Source: Candidatus Nitrosopumilus sp.
GTDB lineage: Archaea; Thermoproteota; Nitrososphaeria; Nitrososphaerales; Nitrosopumilaceae
Assembly: GCA_029263475.1 (NCBI GenBank)
Contig: JAJCXK010000051.1
Span: forward strand, 1-57,959
Direction of reading: 5' to 3'
Length of the DNA stretch: 57,959 nt
How positions within the stretch are numbered: position 1 is the stretch's first letter; every line of letters begins with the position of its first letter. Below are positions 43,587 through 52,560 of this stretch, one piece after another. A program made the translations under genes and the position numbers. Below the pieces are notes generated by a model. That model saw only the letters and a program-made list of their open reading frames with translations. It was not told the origin of the DNA and ran no database searches.

Positions 43587-43641
43587 CCCACTAAGATTTG
43601 AACCGTTAAACATGCAAGAGAATAAAATCAGGATAAGATCA

Positions 43642-44979
43642 CTAATCAAAACCAGAAAACTCTTCCCAGGATTTCTTTTGCATGTTCTGAGTCATCTTGC
43701 GCATTGCAGCAAATCCACGTCCCCCGCCAAAGATTCCAGGGCTGTTCCCAGTGCGCCGTTTGGCATCAAAGGCACCTTTGCGCTTTTCCAAATCATTCCA
43801 CCAATCAGGAAAACATGCAATTCCTATCGTTTCAGGAGATACTGCAAGCCTGTACTGAGTTCCATATCCGTGCCTTCCCTTGGATAAAGTCTGAGATACG
43901 GCAAGTCCCGTGTTTTGCATCTCCATCAACAATTCCGATACGCGCCTATACGTAAGCTCCCTTACGTCATCCCCCAGAACCATCTGATACTGCTTGTATA
44001 TCATAGAAGTCGAATGCCATGATTCCTTTGACAGCAATGTGACACGCGCAAGCGCACTGCACACGAGCTTGAACTGATGTGACGCAGTAGAGAGGATCAA
44101 CCCAGTCCTGTCCTTTTGCAATCGTTGGGATGCCTGATCAACGTGACTCTTTTCCAGATGATCAGAAGTCACGCTGGCAATTTCGGCTGCAACGCGAAGC
44201 AGATCAATTGCACGCCTTGCGTCCCCGTGTTCGGTGGAGCTCATCGCCGCACAGTATTCCATCACCGCAGGATCAACCGGTTTGGAAAACGCTTCCCTGG
44301 CACGGTCTTCCAGTATCGCAAGCACGTCCTTTTTTGCATACGCCTCAAAGAACACCTCCGAGGAGCCGATTCTGGAACGAACGCGGTCATCAAGGTCAAA
44401 CTCTGTCATCACGTTGTTTGACACCCCGACGATGCACATCAAGAGTCCCTTCTCGTAGAGCTTTTCCTCCAGGGACACAAGCTTGTAGATAAAATCAGAA
44501 GGCTTTCCCCTCTTGTCTAAAAACAGCGCGTCAAGCTCGTCAAGTACGAGTACGAACATCTTTTTGCCTGACTGCTGCAGCAGTTCCTCTATGGAATCAC
44601 CCATCTTCTCCATTGCCAGGTTGATCCCCTGGGCGTTTTTCAGGTTTGGTTCCCCGAGTTCTGCCAAAATCAGATTGGCGCATCCAAAGACAGTCTTTGC
44701 CTTTCTCAGGTTTACAAAGCAATGTCTCACGTCATCAAGGTTCTCGCATACGAATCTCACGATGGTGGACTTGCCGCCGCCGCTTCTTCCGTAGACGGAT
44801 ACAAACGGAACCACAAGGCCCTGCCTGTACCCCAGAAACATCTTTACCAGTTCCCGGGTCTGAGCATCCCTGCCGATTATTCTTGACGTAGAGAAGGTAT
44901 CAAGACTGGACTTTTTTGAAAACAAGGAATTTTCCTGTTCCACCTCGGAGACAATCCTTTGCAGATCCTTCTTGTTCAA
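43642..44979 (-). CDS. cdc6: Orc1/Cdc6 replication initiator ATPase
   Basis: The 445-residue AAA+ protein has an N-terminal segment with IIGRDAQTRELVKMF, Walker A VSVYGRSGGGKST, Walker B FVLVLDELDALFLDKRG, sensor 1 VGVSNNVMTEFDLDDRVRSRIG, sensor 2 HGDARRAIDLLRVAAEIA and a C-terminal winged helix (about 300-400). Archaeal Orc1/Cdc6 binds origin repeats and loads MCM. The gene is clearly higher in GC than pdxT beside it. It lies at the edge of the accessory region, so it may be the chromosomal initiator or the initiator of an integrated replicon. The C-terminus (about 400-445) is an unusual extension with RGFAAMRKMTQNMQKK. Confidence 0.9.
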   Translation of the reverse strand: MNKKDLQRIVSEVEQENSLFSKKSSLDTFSTSRIIGRDAQTRELVKMFLGYRQGLVVPFVSVYGRSGGGKSTIVRFVCENLDDVRHCFVNLRKAKTVFGCANLILAELGEPNLKNAQGINLAMEKMGDSIEELLQQSGKKMFVLVLDELDALFLDKRGKPSDFIYKLVSLEEKLYEKGLLMCIVGVSNNVMTEFDLDDRVRSRIGSSEVFFEAYAKKDVLAILEDRAREAFSKPVDPAVMEYCAAMSSTEHGDARRAIDLLRVAAEIASVTSDHLEKSHVDQASQRLQKDRTGLILSTASHQFKLVCSALARVTLLSKESWHSTSMIYKQYQMVLGDDVRELTYRRVSELLMEMQNTGLAVSQTLSKGRHGYGTQYRLAVSPETIGIACFPDWWNDLEKRKGAFDAKRRTGNSPGIFGGGRGFAAMRKMTQNMQKKSWEEFSGFD

Positions 44980-45067
44980 TTAATAGTTCCACTAGAAACT
45001 CATATAATAATATATGAAAACCATCAAGGGTACATTTTCAACGCAGAAAGAAGATGAATTTCTGAGA

Positions 45068-45673
45068 TTATTTTACAAGGATTACAAAATACTTGTGCAA
45101 CGATACGTCCTGCGTCAGTTCAGGATGAAATGACGTTCCAATCACGTTACCCTTCTTGACTGCTACTATCTTTTCGTTGAACTTTGCCAGTATCTCTACA
45201 TCAGGACCGACCTCAGATACGGATGGTGCCCGGATAAAGACGCCGCTGAACTTTGGAATATTAATAGAATCCAATGACACGTCAGCCTCAAAGGACTGTT
45301 TTTGTCGTCCAAAGGAGTTTCTCTCCAGTTTGATATCAAGTATATTCAAGAGGGGCTGATCAGTCTTTCCAACAACACGATCACTTGCAGTCTTTGACAG
45401 CATTATCATGCCAGCACAAATTCCAAGTACTGGCATCCCATTATCGATTTTCTCCTTTAGAACATTCAATGATCCGTTTGCCAAAGAAAGATGTCCTATT
45501 GTAGTACTTTCACCGCCAGGGATTATCAGACCATCTAAAGAAGAAATTTCATCAGGAGTCTTTGCCTCAATTGCCTTGCCATCAATCCCTAATTCGTCAA
45601 TTGCGGCTTTAGTAGACAGGATATTTTCATAGACATCCCCCTGTACGGATAAAACACCTATTGTAATACTCAT
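45068..45673 (-). CDS. pdxT: Pyridoxal 5'-phosphate synthase glutaminase subunit PdxT
   Basis: The 201-residue class I glutamine amidotransferase supplies ammonia to PdxS. Visible: [36 protein letters not shown] with the nucleophilic Cys, [11 protein letters not shown] and SFHPELTQD with the catalytic His and Glu. Overlaps the pdxS stop by 4 bases, so both subunits are made together. The pair provides de novo vitamin B6 synthesis by the DXP-independent route. Confidence 0.95.
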   Translation of the reverse strand: MSITIGVLSVQGDVYENILSTKAAIDELGIDGKAIEAKTPDEISSLDGLIIPGGESTTIGHLSLANGSLNVLKEKIDNGMPVLGICAGMIMLSKTASDRVVGKTDQPLLNILDIKLERNSFGRQKQSFEADVSLDSINIPKFSGVFIRAPSVSEVGPDVEILAKFNEKIVAVKKGNVIGTSFHPELTQDVSLHKYFVILVK

Positions 45674-46638
45674 GCAGAACCTCCACGATCTTGCATGCGT
45701 AATTCCAATGTGCTAACATCAAGTCCCAGCATGGATTGTCTTTCATCAATCATTTTTTGGGCCTCCTTTACCTTGTCAGACTCGTTCCAAAAAGTAGTAG
45801 CTAAGACAATTGCCCTGGCTCTGTCTTTTGCATCATCAGAATGAAAAATTCCAGATCCCACAAAGATGCCATCACATCCAAGGGACATCAGGTATGCAGC
45901 ATCCGCAGGAGTTGCAATTCCACCTGCAGCAAAATTCACTACAGGCAACCTTCCAAGTTTTCCGGTCTGCTCTACAATGTCATAGGATACCTTGAACTCC
46001 CTTGCGATTCGGACTAAATCTTGGTTATCTCCAGAATCATAAATTGCCTTTACTGTTCTTAGTTCATCATTGACTTTTTTGATATGTTTGATGGCCTCTG
46101 CAACGTTACCGGTTCCAGGTTCTCCCTTTGTTCGGATCATTGATGCGCCTTCCTCAATTCTTCTCAGAGCCTCAGCCAAAGATCTTGCACCGTTAACAAC
46201 AGGTGTAGGAAGATCCCATTTCCAGATGTGACGAAACTCATCAGCAGGTGTCAGCACTTCAGATTCATCAATCATGTCAACGTCTGTCTCTTGTAATACC
46301 AATGCCTCACTGACATGTCCGATTCTGCACTTGGCCATTACCGGAATCGTTACGGCATCCATAATTTCCTCAATAATTTTGATACTTGCAGGTCGTGCAA
46401 CCCCGCCTGCCTTTCTTACCTCAGATGGGAGCTTGTCCAACACCATCACAGATACTGCACCTGCCTCTTCTGCAATCTGAGCTTGTTCCACGGTAGTAAC
46501 ATCCATCACGACTCCATTTTTTAGCATGTGAGCAAAGCCACGTTTAACAGTAGAGGTACCTCGAACGGTATCAGTTGAATTTATTTTATCAGCAATAATT
46601 CCCTTGGCATTTTGTCGTTCACCAGACAACGAAATCAT
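45670..46638 (-). CDS. pdxS: Pyridoxal 5'-phosphate synthase subunit PdxS
   Basis: The 322-residue (beta/alpha)8 enzyme makes PLP from ribose 5-phosphate, glyceraldehyde 3-phosphate and ammonia. Visible: [57 protein letters not shown], the signature [26 protein letters not shown] with the second active lysine, and [12 protein letters not shown]. The first 26 residues are an extension; an internal start at the VKRGF region is possible. Confidence 0.95.
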   Translation of the reverse strand: MISLSGERQNAKGIIADKINSTDTVRGTSTVKRGFAHMLKNGVVMDVTTVEQAQIAEEAGAVSVMVLDKLPSEVRKAGGVARPASIKIIEEIMDAVTIPVMAKCRIGHVSEALVLQETDVDMIDESEVLTPADEFRHIWKWDLPTPVVNGARSLAEALRRIEEGASMIRTKGEPGTGNVAEAIKHIKKVNDELRTVKAIYDSGDNQDLVRIAREFKVSYDIVEQTGKLGRLPVVNFAAGGIATPADAAYLMSLGCDGIFVGSGIFHSDDAKDRARAIVLATTFWNESDKVKEAQKMIDERQSMLGLDVSTLELRMQDRGGSA

Positions 46639-46668
46639 GTTCTAATTTTTCCCCATCACTATTTGTAT

Positions 46669-47202
46669 CTATTCACTAAATTCGGACATGATCAAGTCAA
46701 GCTCGGTTTCCACCATGGTGATGATTGGAGGAATGAAACCAGTTGTCACATTTTGTTGCGGCCAATGAACTTGATTGACTTGCCCATTGAGAGTAACCTT
46801 GACATTTGACTTTTGATATTCAGTTGCATTGTCCATGATTTTAAAAGACTCTGAGGGGATTGCGATGAAACCAGTTTCTTTTATCAGTGCTTTGATCTTG
46901 TTGAGCTTTGCATCATCCATCTTTGAGCGGACATCAGGTTTCAGGTAACCCTGATCAGTAACAGAGTATTTTGTATCACCGTCATTTTTTATGTAGAGAA
47001 TTTCAGTCTTTTGTGCGCCTACTCGTTCAGTAATTCCATTGGATATTTTTTTCAGCTGATGCTTTGTATATTCAATCTCAACGTGATCAGTGTAATTTGC
47101 CGCACTTGTAGGGATTTCATTTTTTAGCAGCAAGGGCGTTACAAGTAAGAGGGCCGCAATTACCGGAATGGCACCCAATACTAAGTAGATTTTTTTTACC
47201 AT
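46669..47202 (-). CDS. Membrane-anchored extracytoplasmic protein
   Basis: The 177-residue protein has one N-terminal helix (about 5-25) and an outside domain with LKKISNGITERVGAQKTEILYIKNDGDTKYSV, KMDDAKLNKIKALIKETGFIAIP and VKVTLNGQVNQVHWPQQN. This resembles small thaumarchaeal exported proteins that read like peptidase-inhibitor folds, but no name can be given. Follows pdxS upstream on the same strand with a 30-base gap to the pdxS start. Confidence 0.65.
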   Translation of the reverse strand: MVKKIYLVLGAIPVIAALLLVTPLLLKNEIPTSAANYTDHVEIEYTKHQLKKISNGITERVGAQKTEILYIKNDGDTKYSVTDQGYLKPDVRSKMDDAKLNKIKALIKETGFIAIPSESFKIMDNATEYQKSNVKVTLNGQVNQVHWPQQNVTTGFIPPIITMVETELDLIMSEFSE

Positions 47203-47292
47203 AATTGATATCTGTTACAGACTGAGAATTATTGCAAATAAATCTTGATTAAAAAATAACTTAAAATTCAAGTCCGTTTCATCCATGTCTGT

Positions 47293-47446
47293 GGGGTCGT
47301 AGCCTAGCCTGGTAGGGCGACAGTGTCTACGAAAAAGATCACCGCTAAGGGCTCCAAAGGTTAACTAAGCTAAACTGACTCACGGATGATGTAAGTTTGG
47401 AGCTGTAGTGACCCGTAGGTCGCCGGTTCAATTCCGGTCGGCCCCA
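47293..47446 (+). tRNA. Intron-containing tRNA, possibly tRNA-Trp(CCA)
   Basis: Acceptor stem GGGGTCG (47293-47299) pairs with CGGCCCC (47439-47445) plus discriminator A. D-arm GCCT...GGGC and T-arm GCCGG-TTCAATT-CCGGT are complete. Between them there are about 80 extra bases. CTCCAAA (47352-47358) would be a tRNA-Trp anticodon loop with ACAGT/GCTGT as stem, needing more than one intron, including one near the variable loop (tgacccgtag). TTTGGAGC downstream is the exact complement of GCTCCAAA, consistent with a bulge-helix-bulge or guide pairing. That it is a tRNA is firm; its identity is not. Confidence 0.8.
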
Positions 47447-47502
47447 CGTCCCTATTGGATTGATGTTCAAAATATTCAGAGTTAACCTGGCAATCAGATT
47501 AG

Positions 47503-47709
47503 CTAGTTTTTCAGATTTAATACCAATTTGGGATTTGCAGCACAAGAGAGATAGCATTTCTTTTCGGTATCAGAGACTAGTTCCTCTCTTCTGCACTGTT
47601 CGCATAACAAGACCAAAGAAACACCCATGGGGTTGCTTATCGTCCCTTCAACTTCTGTCAGGACAAGACCTTCTGTTAGACTATAGCATCTTTCACACAT
47701 TGCTATCAT
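47503..47709 (-). CDS. Zinc-ribbon microprotein
   Basis: The 68-residue protein has MCERCYSLTEGLVLTEV, then GVSLVLLCEQCRREEL and a third Cys pair (KKCYLSCAANP). The GVSLVL-C-x2-C layout is shared with the 17098-17307 product. Start could be the second Met (residue 4). The following 47710-48158 stretch has no gene I can support. Confidence 0.6.
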   Translation of the reverse strand: MIAMCERCYSLTEGLVLTEVEGTISNPMGVSLVLLCEQCRREELVSDTEKKCYLSCAANPKLVLNLKN

Positions 47710-48158
47710 GAGTGTCTACCTCCGCATCGAGTTTGTAAATAGATTGAAACAAGGGTTGCTTTGTTGGTTTTAATTTCCGTCATTTTCAGGAATTTTTCTG
47801 AAAAATAACTTAATTTTGGTATATCTTGGAAAAGTGTTTTCATGAATTTTCTCATGTATTAAAGAAGATAACAACCGCTAAGCTGTGCATATGACAGCTA
47901 ACCATCGAGTCACACATACGCATATGTGCTATTGTATCCCATTAGATATCAGAACTAGTCCACCTCTACCCCATGAGTCCGAAGCGCTCTAAAGGAAACC
48001 AACCGGGATTTTGTATGGGCTGTGTTCTTTTTTTTGACACAGCAAATCTTTTGTGCAGAAAATTCATGGAATTCATCCTTGATGGAAATCAGAAAACACA
48101 CATGTTAATCTCATATGAATCAACACCAGGATCATATAAAGTCCAACAGCAAAAAGGA

Positions 48159-50423
48159 TTATTTGTTTCTCAAAACGTTCAGTGCAGAACCTGCCTTGAA
48201 CCATTTGATTTGTGACTTGTTGTAAGAATGCTTTAACATGACTTCATCTTTGTTTCCATCAGCATGTGAAACAATGCATTTTACATGCTTGCCAGGTTCC
48301 AACCCATCCAAATCAACTAGACTGATTTTGTCATCTTCAAGAATCTTTTCATAATCATCAGGATTATCAAATGTCAATGCGAGTACACCTTGTTTTTTCA
48401 AATTGGTTTCATGAATTCTTGCCAGGCTTTTTGTGATTACTGCTGCGCATCCAAGATAACGAGGAGTCATGGCAGCGTGTTCCCTGCTGCTGCCTTCACC
48501 GTAATTATTGTCACCTATGATCACCCATCTCATCTGCTTTTCCTTGTATTGCCTAGCAATGCTTGAAAAGGATTCCAGTTTATCATTGAGGATATTCTTA
48601 CCCTGACCAACCTGATCATTGAATGCGTTGACTGCACCCAATAGCATGTTGTCACTGAGGTTATCCAAATGTCCACGAAGTGAAAGCCATGCACCTGCAG
48701 GAGATATATGATCAGTTGTACACTTTCCCTTGGCCTTTACCATGATGGGTATTTCCTCAAAGTCTTTACCATCCCATTTTGAAAAAGGTTCCAAACGCTG
48801 CAGCCTTTTGCTTTGAGAATCAATGGCTACTTCAACATTGCCAGAATCTGCAGGTGGTACGATAAAGGTTCCCTCAGGAATCACAAACCCATCCTCAGGA
48901 ACCTCAGGGGCAGGCTTTGGGGGTTCTAGCTTGAACTTTGTTCCATCAGCTGCTGTCAAATCATCAGTTAATGGATTAAAGGAGAGCTTTCCTCCCAACG
49001 CCAACGCGATTATCATTTCAGGACTGCCAATGAAGTTCAGAGTGTTCCTGCGTCCGTCATTTCGTCCAGGGAAATTTCTGTTAAATGTTGTAACAATTGT
49101 ATTTTGTTGATCTTTTTCTAATTCAGGCCTGTTCCATTGACCAATGCACGGACCGCAGGCATTTGCCAATACTGTTGCACCGATGTCTTTTAGGGAATCC
49201 ATCTGCCCGTCTCGCTCAATGGTTCCTCGAATCTGTTCAGAACCAGGCGTTACTAATAATGGAATCTTTGCTCGGACTCCTTTGGACTTTGCCTGCTCTG
49301 CCAAACTTGCAGCCCTTGACATGTCCTCATAAGATGAATTTGTGCAACTTCCAATTAATGCAACAGAAATTGGATCAGTATAATCTTTTGATTCAACATC
49401 ACCAGATAGTTCAGAAATAGTTCTTGCCAGATCAGGAGTGTGAGGTCCAACGATATGCGGTTCCAAGGTAGACAGATTAATTTCAATTACCCTGTCAAAG
49501 TACTTTTCAGGACTTGCCTCAACCTCAGGATCTGCAACAAGTGATTCCTTGTTTTGGTTTGCAAGTTCTGCAATGTCAGATCTGTTGGTGTATTTCAGAT
49601 AGGTCTCCATTCTTTCATCATATGGAAAGACCGAACATGTTGCGCCAATTTCTGCACCCATATTTGCAATGGTTGCCTTACCCGTACAACTAATGGACTT
49701 TGTTCCGGGACCAAAATATTCAACTATCGCATTTGTGCCACCAGACACGGTCAGTTCATCTGCAACTTTTAGGATAATGTCTTTGGGAGCAGTCCATCCG
49801 CTGAGTTCTCCAGTTAGCTTGACACCAATCTTTTTTGGATAAAGTAATTCCCAAGGCAGACCGGCCATGGTTTCAGCCGCATCCAATCCGCCAACCCCTA
49901 TTGCAATCATTCCAAGCCCGCCTGCATTAGGAGTATGAGAATCAGTACCAATCATCAACCCTCCAGGAAATGCATAGTTTTCCAATACTACCTGATGAAT
50001 GATTCCGGCACCGGGTTTCCAAAAGCCACATCCGTATTTTGCAGAAGCTGACTGCAGAAACTTGAAGACCTCACTATTTTCATCAAGGGAGACTTTCATG
50101 TCGACATCACCCTGAACTTCAGCTCGAATCAGATGATCACAGTGAACAGTTGTAGGCAATGAAGTTTGACTGAGTTCAGCCTGCATGAATTGAAGCATCA
50201 CCATCTGTCCTGTGACGTCTTGCAATGCAACCCTGTCAGGCTTTAGAAATACATAGTCTTTTCCACCAGTAAAACGGCTATCATCAATTTTATGAAAATG
50301 TCCAGATAGAATTTTCTCAGTAAGGGTAAGAGGGCCTTCTGTCACATTTCGATACTTTGCAATATTTTCTTTTAATTTCAGATATACATCAGAGATGGGT
50401 TTAGCAGTAGTGTTAATTTCCAC
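48159..50423 (-). CDS. acn: Aconitate hydratase (mitochondrial-type)
   Basis: The 754-residue 4Fe-4S dehydratase interconverts citrate and isocitrate in the TCA cycle, which in ammonia-oxidising archaea links to carbon fixation. Visible: HCDHLIRAEVQ, FWKPGAGIIHQVVLENYAFPGGLMIGTDSHTPNAGGLGM, cluster cysteines in ALIGSCTNSSYEDM and LANACGPCIGQW, the swivelling domain CTTDHISPAGAWL, and the substrate-binding GDNNYGEGSSREHAAM. Order and length match the mitochondrial Aco2 class rather than AcnA/IRP. Confidence 0.95.
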   Translation of the reverse strand: MEINTTAKPISDVYLKLKENIAKYRNVTEGPLTLTEKILSGHFHKIDDSRFTGGKDYVFLKPDRVALQDVTGQMVMLQFMQAELSQTSLPTTVHCDHLIRAEVQGDVDMKVSLDENSEVFKFLQSASAKYGCGFWKPGAGIIHQVVLENYAFPGGLMIGTDSHTPNAGGLGMIAIGVGGLDAAETMAGLPWELLYPKKIGVKLTGELSGWTAPKDIILKVADELTVSGGTNAIVEYFGPGTKSISCTGKATIANMGAEIGATCSVFPYDERMETYLKYTNRSDIAELANQNKESLVADPEVEASPEKYFDRVIEINLSTLEPHIVGPHTPDLARTISELSGDVESKDYTDPISVALIGSCTNSSYEDMSRAASLAEQAKSKGVRAKIPLLVTPGSEQIRGTIERDGQMDSLKDIGATVLANACGPCIGQWNRPELEKDQQNTIVTTFNRNFPGRNDGRRNTLNFIGSPEMIIALALGGKLSFNPLTDDLTAADGTKFKLEPPKPAPEVPEDGFVIPEGTFIVPPADSGNVEVAIDSQSKRLQRLEPFSKWDGKDFEEIPIMVKAKGKCTTDHISPAGAWLSLRGHLDNLSDNMLLGAVNAFNDQVGQGKNILNDKLESFSSIARQYKEKQMRWVIIGDNNYGEGSSREHAAMTPRYLGCAAVITKSLARIHETNLKKQGVLALTFDNPDDYEKILEDDKISLVDLDGLEPGKHVKCIVSHADGNKDEVMLKHSYNKSQIKWFKAGSALNVLRNK

Positions 50424-50579
50424 AATTGATGGTAAAATAGTCCCGAATTTAATATTTACAATTAAAAAATTAAGAAAATCACTTTAATACGCATGAAAAT
50501 TCTCAACAATTATAAGCCAAAAGTTGTTATTTTTATGCAGTGTTTAGCATTTGTAAATTTTCTAGCTTGAGGTATAGTT

Positions 50580-51212
50580 ATGGTCAATAAGGGATTCCCG
50601 AAGTTTGGCATGTCGCAAGCAGGAGCATTTGTCACAACCCTCAAAAATTACAATCTCCCAGACTTTATTCTGGTACTGATTGCAAAAGAATGCAAATCAG
50701 AACTTCTCGAAAGAGGAAGAATTGATGACAGACTTCAAAGTATGAATGATGACGCCTTGGAATTATTGCACAAGGTTTTTGTCGATTGTCAAGAGGATGC
50801 AGCAGGGAAATATGCCCAATATAGATTCTTTGCATACGTATCAAGCATATATCACAAGTGTGAAGTCATAGTTAACGATACAATACCAGGAGCATCAGAC
50901 AAGAATCACAAGATTCCAATTGCAATTAAAAATAACGGAATGTACATTGCAGTTGCACAAAACAAGGCAACCGGAAATCCAGTAAACAAAAAAGAGACAG
51001 TCAAATTTTATGATATGGTTGATGACATCAAAAAAGGAGATCACGGAACCATGTTGACTGATGGAATCTATGGATCATCAGTAGGTTTTAGAACAGAAGC
51101 ACTGGTAGAACTAGAGACCCTGAGCAAATCAAGGGAAGATGATCCTGAAAACATGTTGAACTTCAAAACAGCAAACTTTGAAAACAATATTTATTCAGTT
51201 ACAAAATGCTAA
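50580..51212 (+). CDS. Conserved-looking hypothetical protein
   Basis: The 210-residue soluble protein MVNKGFPKFGMSQAGAFVTTLKNYN has a helical N-terminal half (ECKSELLERGRIDDRLQSMNDDALELLHKVFVDC) and a mixed C-terminal half (IPIAIKNNGMYIAVAQNKATGNPV, FYDMVDDIKKGDHGTMLTDGIYG). No membrane helix or catalytic motif. A TATA-like element lies in the 156-base divergent region shared with aconitase. Not recognised. Confidence 0.65.
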   Translation: MVNKGFPKFGMSQAGAFVTTLKNYNLPDFILVLIAKECKSELLERGRIDDRLQSMNDDALELLHKVFVDCQEDAAGKYAQYRFFAYVSSIYHKCEVIVNDTIPGASDKNHKIPIAIKNNGMYIAVAQNKATGNPVNKKETVKFYDMVDDIKKGDHGTMLTDGIYGSSVGFRTEALVELETLSKSREDDPENMLNFKTANFENNIYSVTKC

Positions 51213-51226
51213 AAATTAAATTTATT

Positions 51227-51793
51227 TTACAAGTCTAATTGCGAAGTATTCATCGTAAGAAACACAGGCTTGCCATCAGTTTTTTGAAAATCTTCGCCAT
51301 ACTGATCAAACTCCAGTTGCTCATAGAAATGCTTGGTCCATACATCATGAACGTCATGTATGAATTTTTTGTGTCCGGCAATTCTCAATTGCTCGTGAAT
51401 CAATTCATGGGACACGGTGGTACAGTTTTTTTCTGCAAGAAATAGCGTATCATTGGGCTCCTTTGGAGTTTGCCAGAATACCATTCCAAAATTTTCAGCA
51501 TGATATCCTTCGCAGGTACAATCAGTCCACCAGGGCTTGAAGTGAGTCAAGTAGAAATGATAGATGTCCTTTCCCCTTTGTTCATGATCACGTACAAGTA
51601 CATGGGTATCAAGACGTTGAAATATACCTCTGGGCGATGTGACCATTTCATCACATTGTACCTCATAGTCATTGCCAAACTTTTCTTTTAGCCAAACCTT
51701 GTAAAACTTGCTCATTTTTTTGACATACTCAAACTCAAATTGGCGTTTCTCACGCTCTTCCTCTTGTACTACGAAAATAAAATGCAGGATCAT
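51227..51793 (-). CDS. Putative zinc-dependent peptidase-like protein (HELIH)
   Basis: The 188-residue protein contains TVSHELIHEQLRIAGHKKFIHDVHDVWTKHFYEQLEF. HELIH fits HExxH, and the following IHDVHDVW provides further His/Asp ligands. DCTCEGYHAENFGMVFW lies before it. The first 18 residues look like extension; an internal start near MSKFYKVWLKEKFG (51709) is plausible. Metallopeptidase-like fold is likely; substrate unknown. Confidence 0.6.
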   Translation of the reverse strand: MILHFIFVVQEEEREKRQFEFEYVKKMSKFYKVWLKEKFGNDYEVQCDEMVTSPRGIFQRLDTHVLVRDHEQRGKDIYHFYLTHFKPWWTDCTCEGYHAENFGMVFWQTPKEPNDTLFLAEKNCTTVSHELIHEQLRIAGHKKFIHDVHDVWTKHFYEQLEFDQYGEDFQKTDGKPVFLTMNTSQLDL

Positions 51794-51810
51794 GTTAAGA
51801 AAAAAAGGTG

Positions 51811-52050
51811 TTATGTTTGACCTTCAATACCCATCAGGGTAAGAGTAGAACGAATCTTTTCAATTTTCCTGATTTTCCAAGTAATTGTTTCTCTAAGTTT
51901 TTCAACAGTGTCAGATTCGATCTTGGCCAAAATATCGTATGCGCCAAAAGTTCCATGAACTTCCTTAACACCTTCTAAGCCCTTTAGTTGTTGTATGATA
52001 GCTTCTTCAGAACCTAGTTCACAGTTTATTAAAACATAAGCTGTTGCCAT
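51811..52050 (-). CDS. Stand-alone Lrp/AsnC ligand-binding (RAM) domain
   Basis: The 79-residue protein MATAYVLINCELGSEEAIIQ...GVKEVHGTFGAYDILAKIES...TLTLMGIEGQ is exactly the regulatory domain of Lrp/AsnC factors without a DNA-binding part. Such proteins bind amino acids and oligomerise. It lies between the peptidase-like and EVE genes on the same strand. Confidence 0.85.
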   Translation of the reverse strand: MATAYVLINCELGSEEAIIQQLKGLEGVKEVHGTFGAYDILAKIESDTVEKLRETITWKIRKIEKIRSTLTLMGIEGQT

Positions 52051-52093
52051 GATTCAATTAAACAAATCGACTATATCAATAAACCTATTGAAT

Positions 52094-52513
52094 TTAGGTT
52101 TGAGAAATCTCAATAATCCTATTCCAAATGATCTCAGGTACGGGCATTACTGACAGTCTTGAAATTCTGATCAACTCCCAATCCTTGAACTTTTCTTCAT
52201 CCTTCATCTCAACGAGAGTGACAGGACGTTTCAATGATTTTTTGTATTTCACATCCACCACAATAAAACGTTCTACATCTTCTTTTGGATTTGGGTAGGG
52301 CTTTGAAGTAACCTGCATGATTCCCACAGCTTGTCTTTCCTTACCAGTATGGTAAAACAAGACAAGATCACCGGATTTCATCCCCCTCATATGCTTTAAT
52401 GCAAGGTTGTTGTGAACTCCATCCCATACTGTTGTCTTTTCCTTTTTTAGCTGCTCAAAGTTGTATCCGCGAGGACCGCTAGGCTCTTGCTTTGCCAACC
52501 AATAGTTTGTCAT
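52094..52513 (-). CDS. EVE-domain protein (PUA-like, modified-base reader)
   Basis: The 139-residue protein MTNYWLAKQEPSGPRGYNFEQLKKEKTTVWDGVHNNLALKHMRGMKSGDLVLFYHTGKERQAVGIMQV is a full EVE domain (THYN1-like), with the W-x-x-KxEP start, W-x-G-V-x-N and the YHTG loop. EVE domains bind modified nucleobases in RNA or DNA. Encoded downstream of the structured RNA and pheT on the same strand. Confidence 0.9.
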   Translation of the reverse strand: MTNYWLAKQEPSGPRGYNFEQLKKEKTTVWDGVHNNLALKHMRGMKSGDLVLFYHTGKERQAVGIMQVTSKPYPNPKEDVERFIVVDVKYKKSLKRPVTLVEMKDEEKFKDWELIRISRLSVMPVPEIIWNRIIEISQT

Positions 52514-52560
52514 TTCATTGTCTGCAATATTTTGGACCTTTAATGGTTTTCAAAGTAGAT

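Noticed and set aside
43587..43620. Complete tRNA gene
   Set aside because: Only a T-loop-like and acceptor-like end is visible; the T stem pairs poorly and there is no 5' half.
44130..44492. Plus-strand ORFs of 70-120 codons across 44.1-44.9 kb
   Set aside because: They are antisense to the well-supported Orc1/Cdc6 gene and have arginine/proline/serine-rich shadow composition.
47973..48215. 80-residue plus-strand ORF with CMGC and CRTC
   Set aside because: Its last third lies inside the aconitase gene on the opposite strand, and the rest lacks a coherent fold; not supported.
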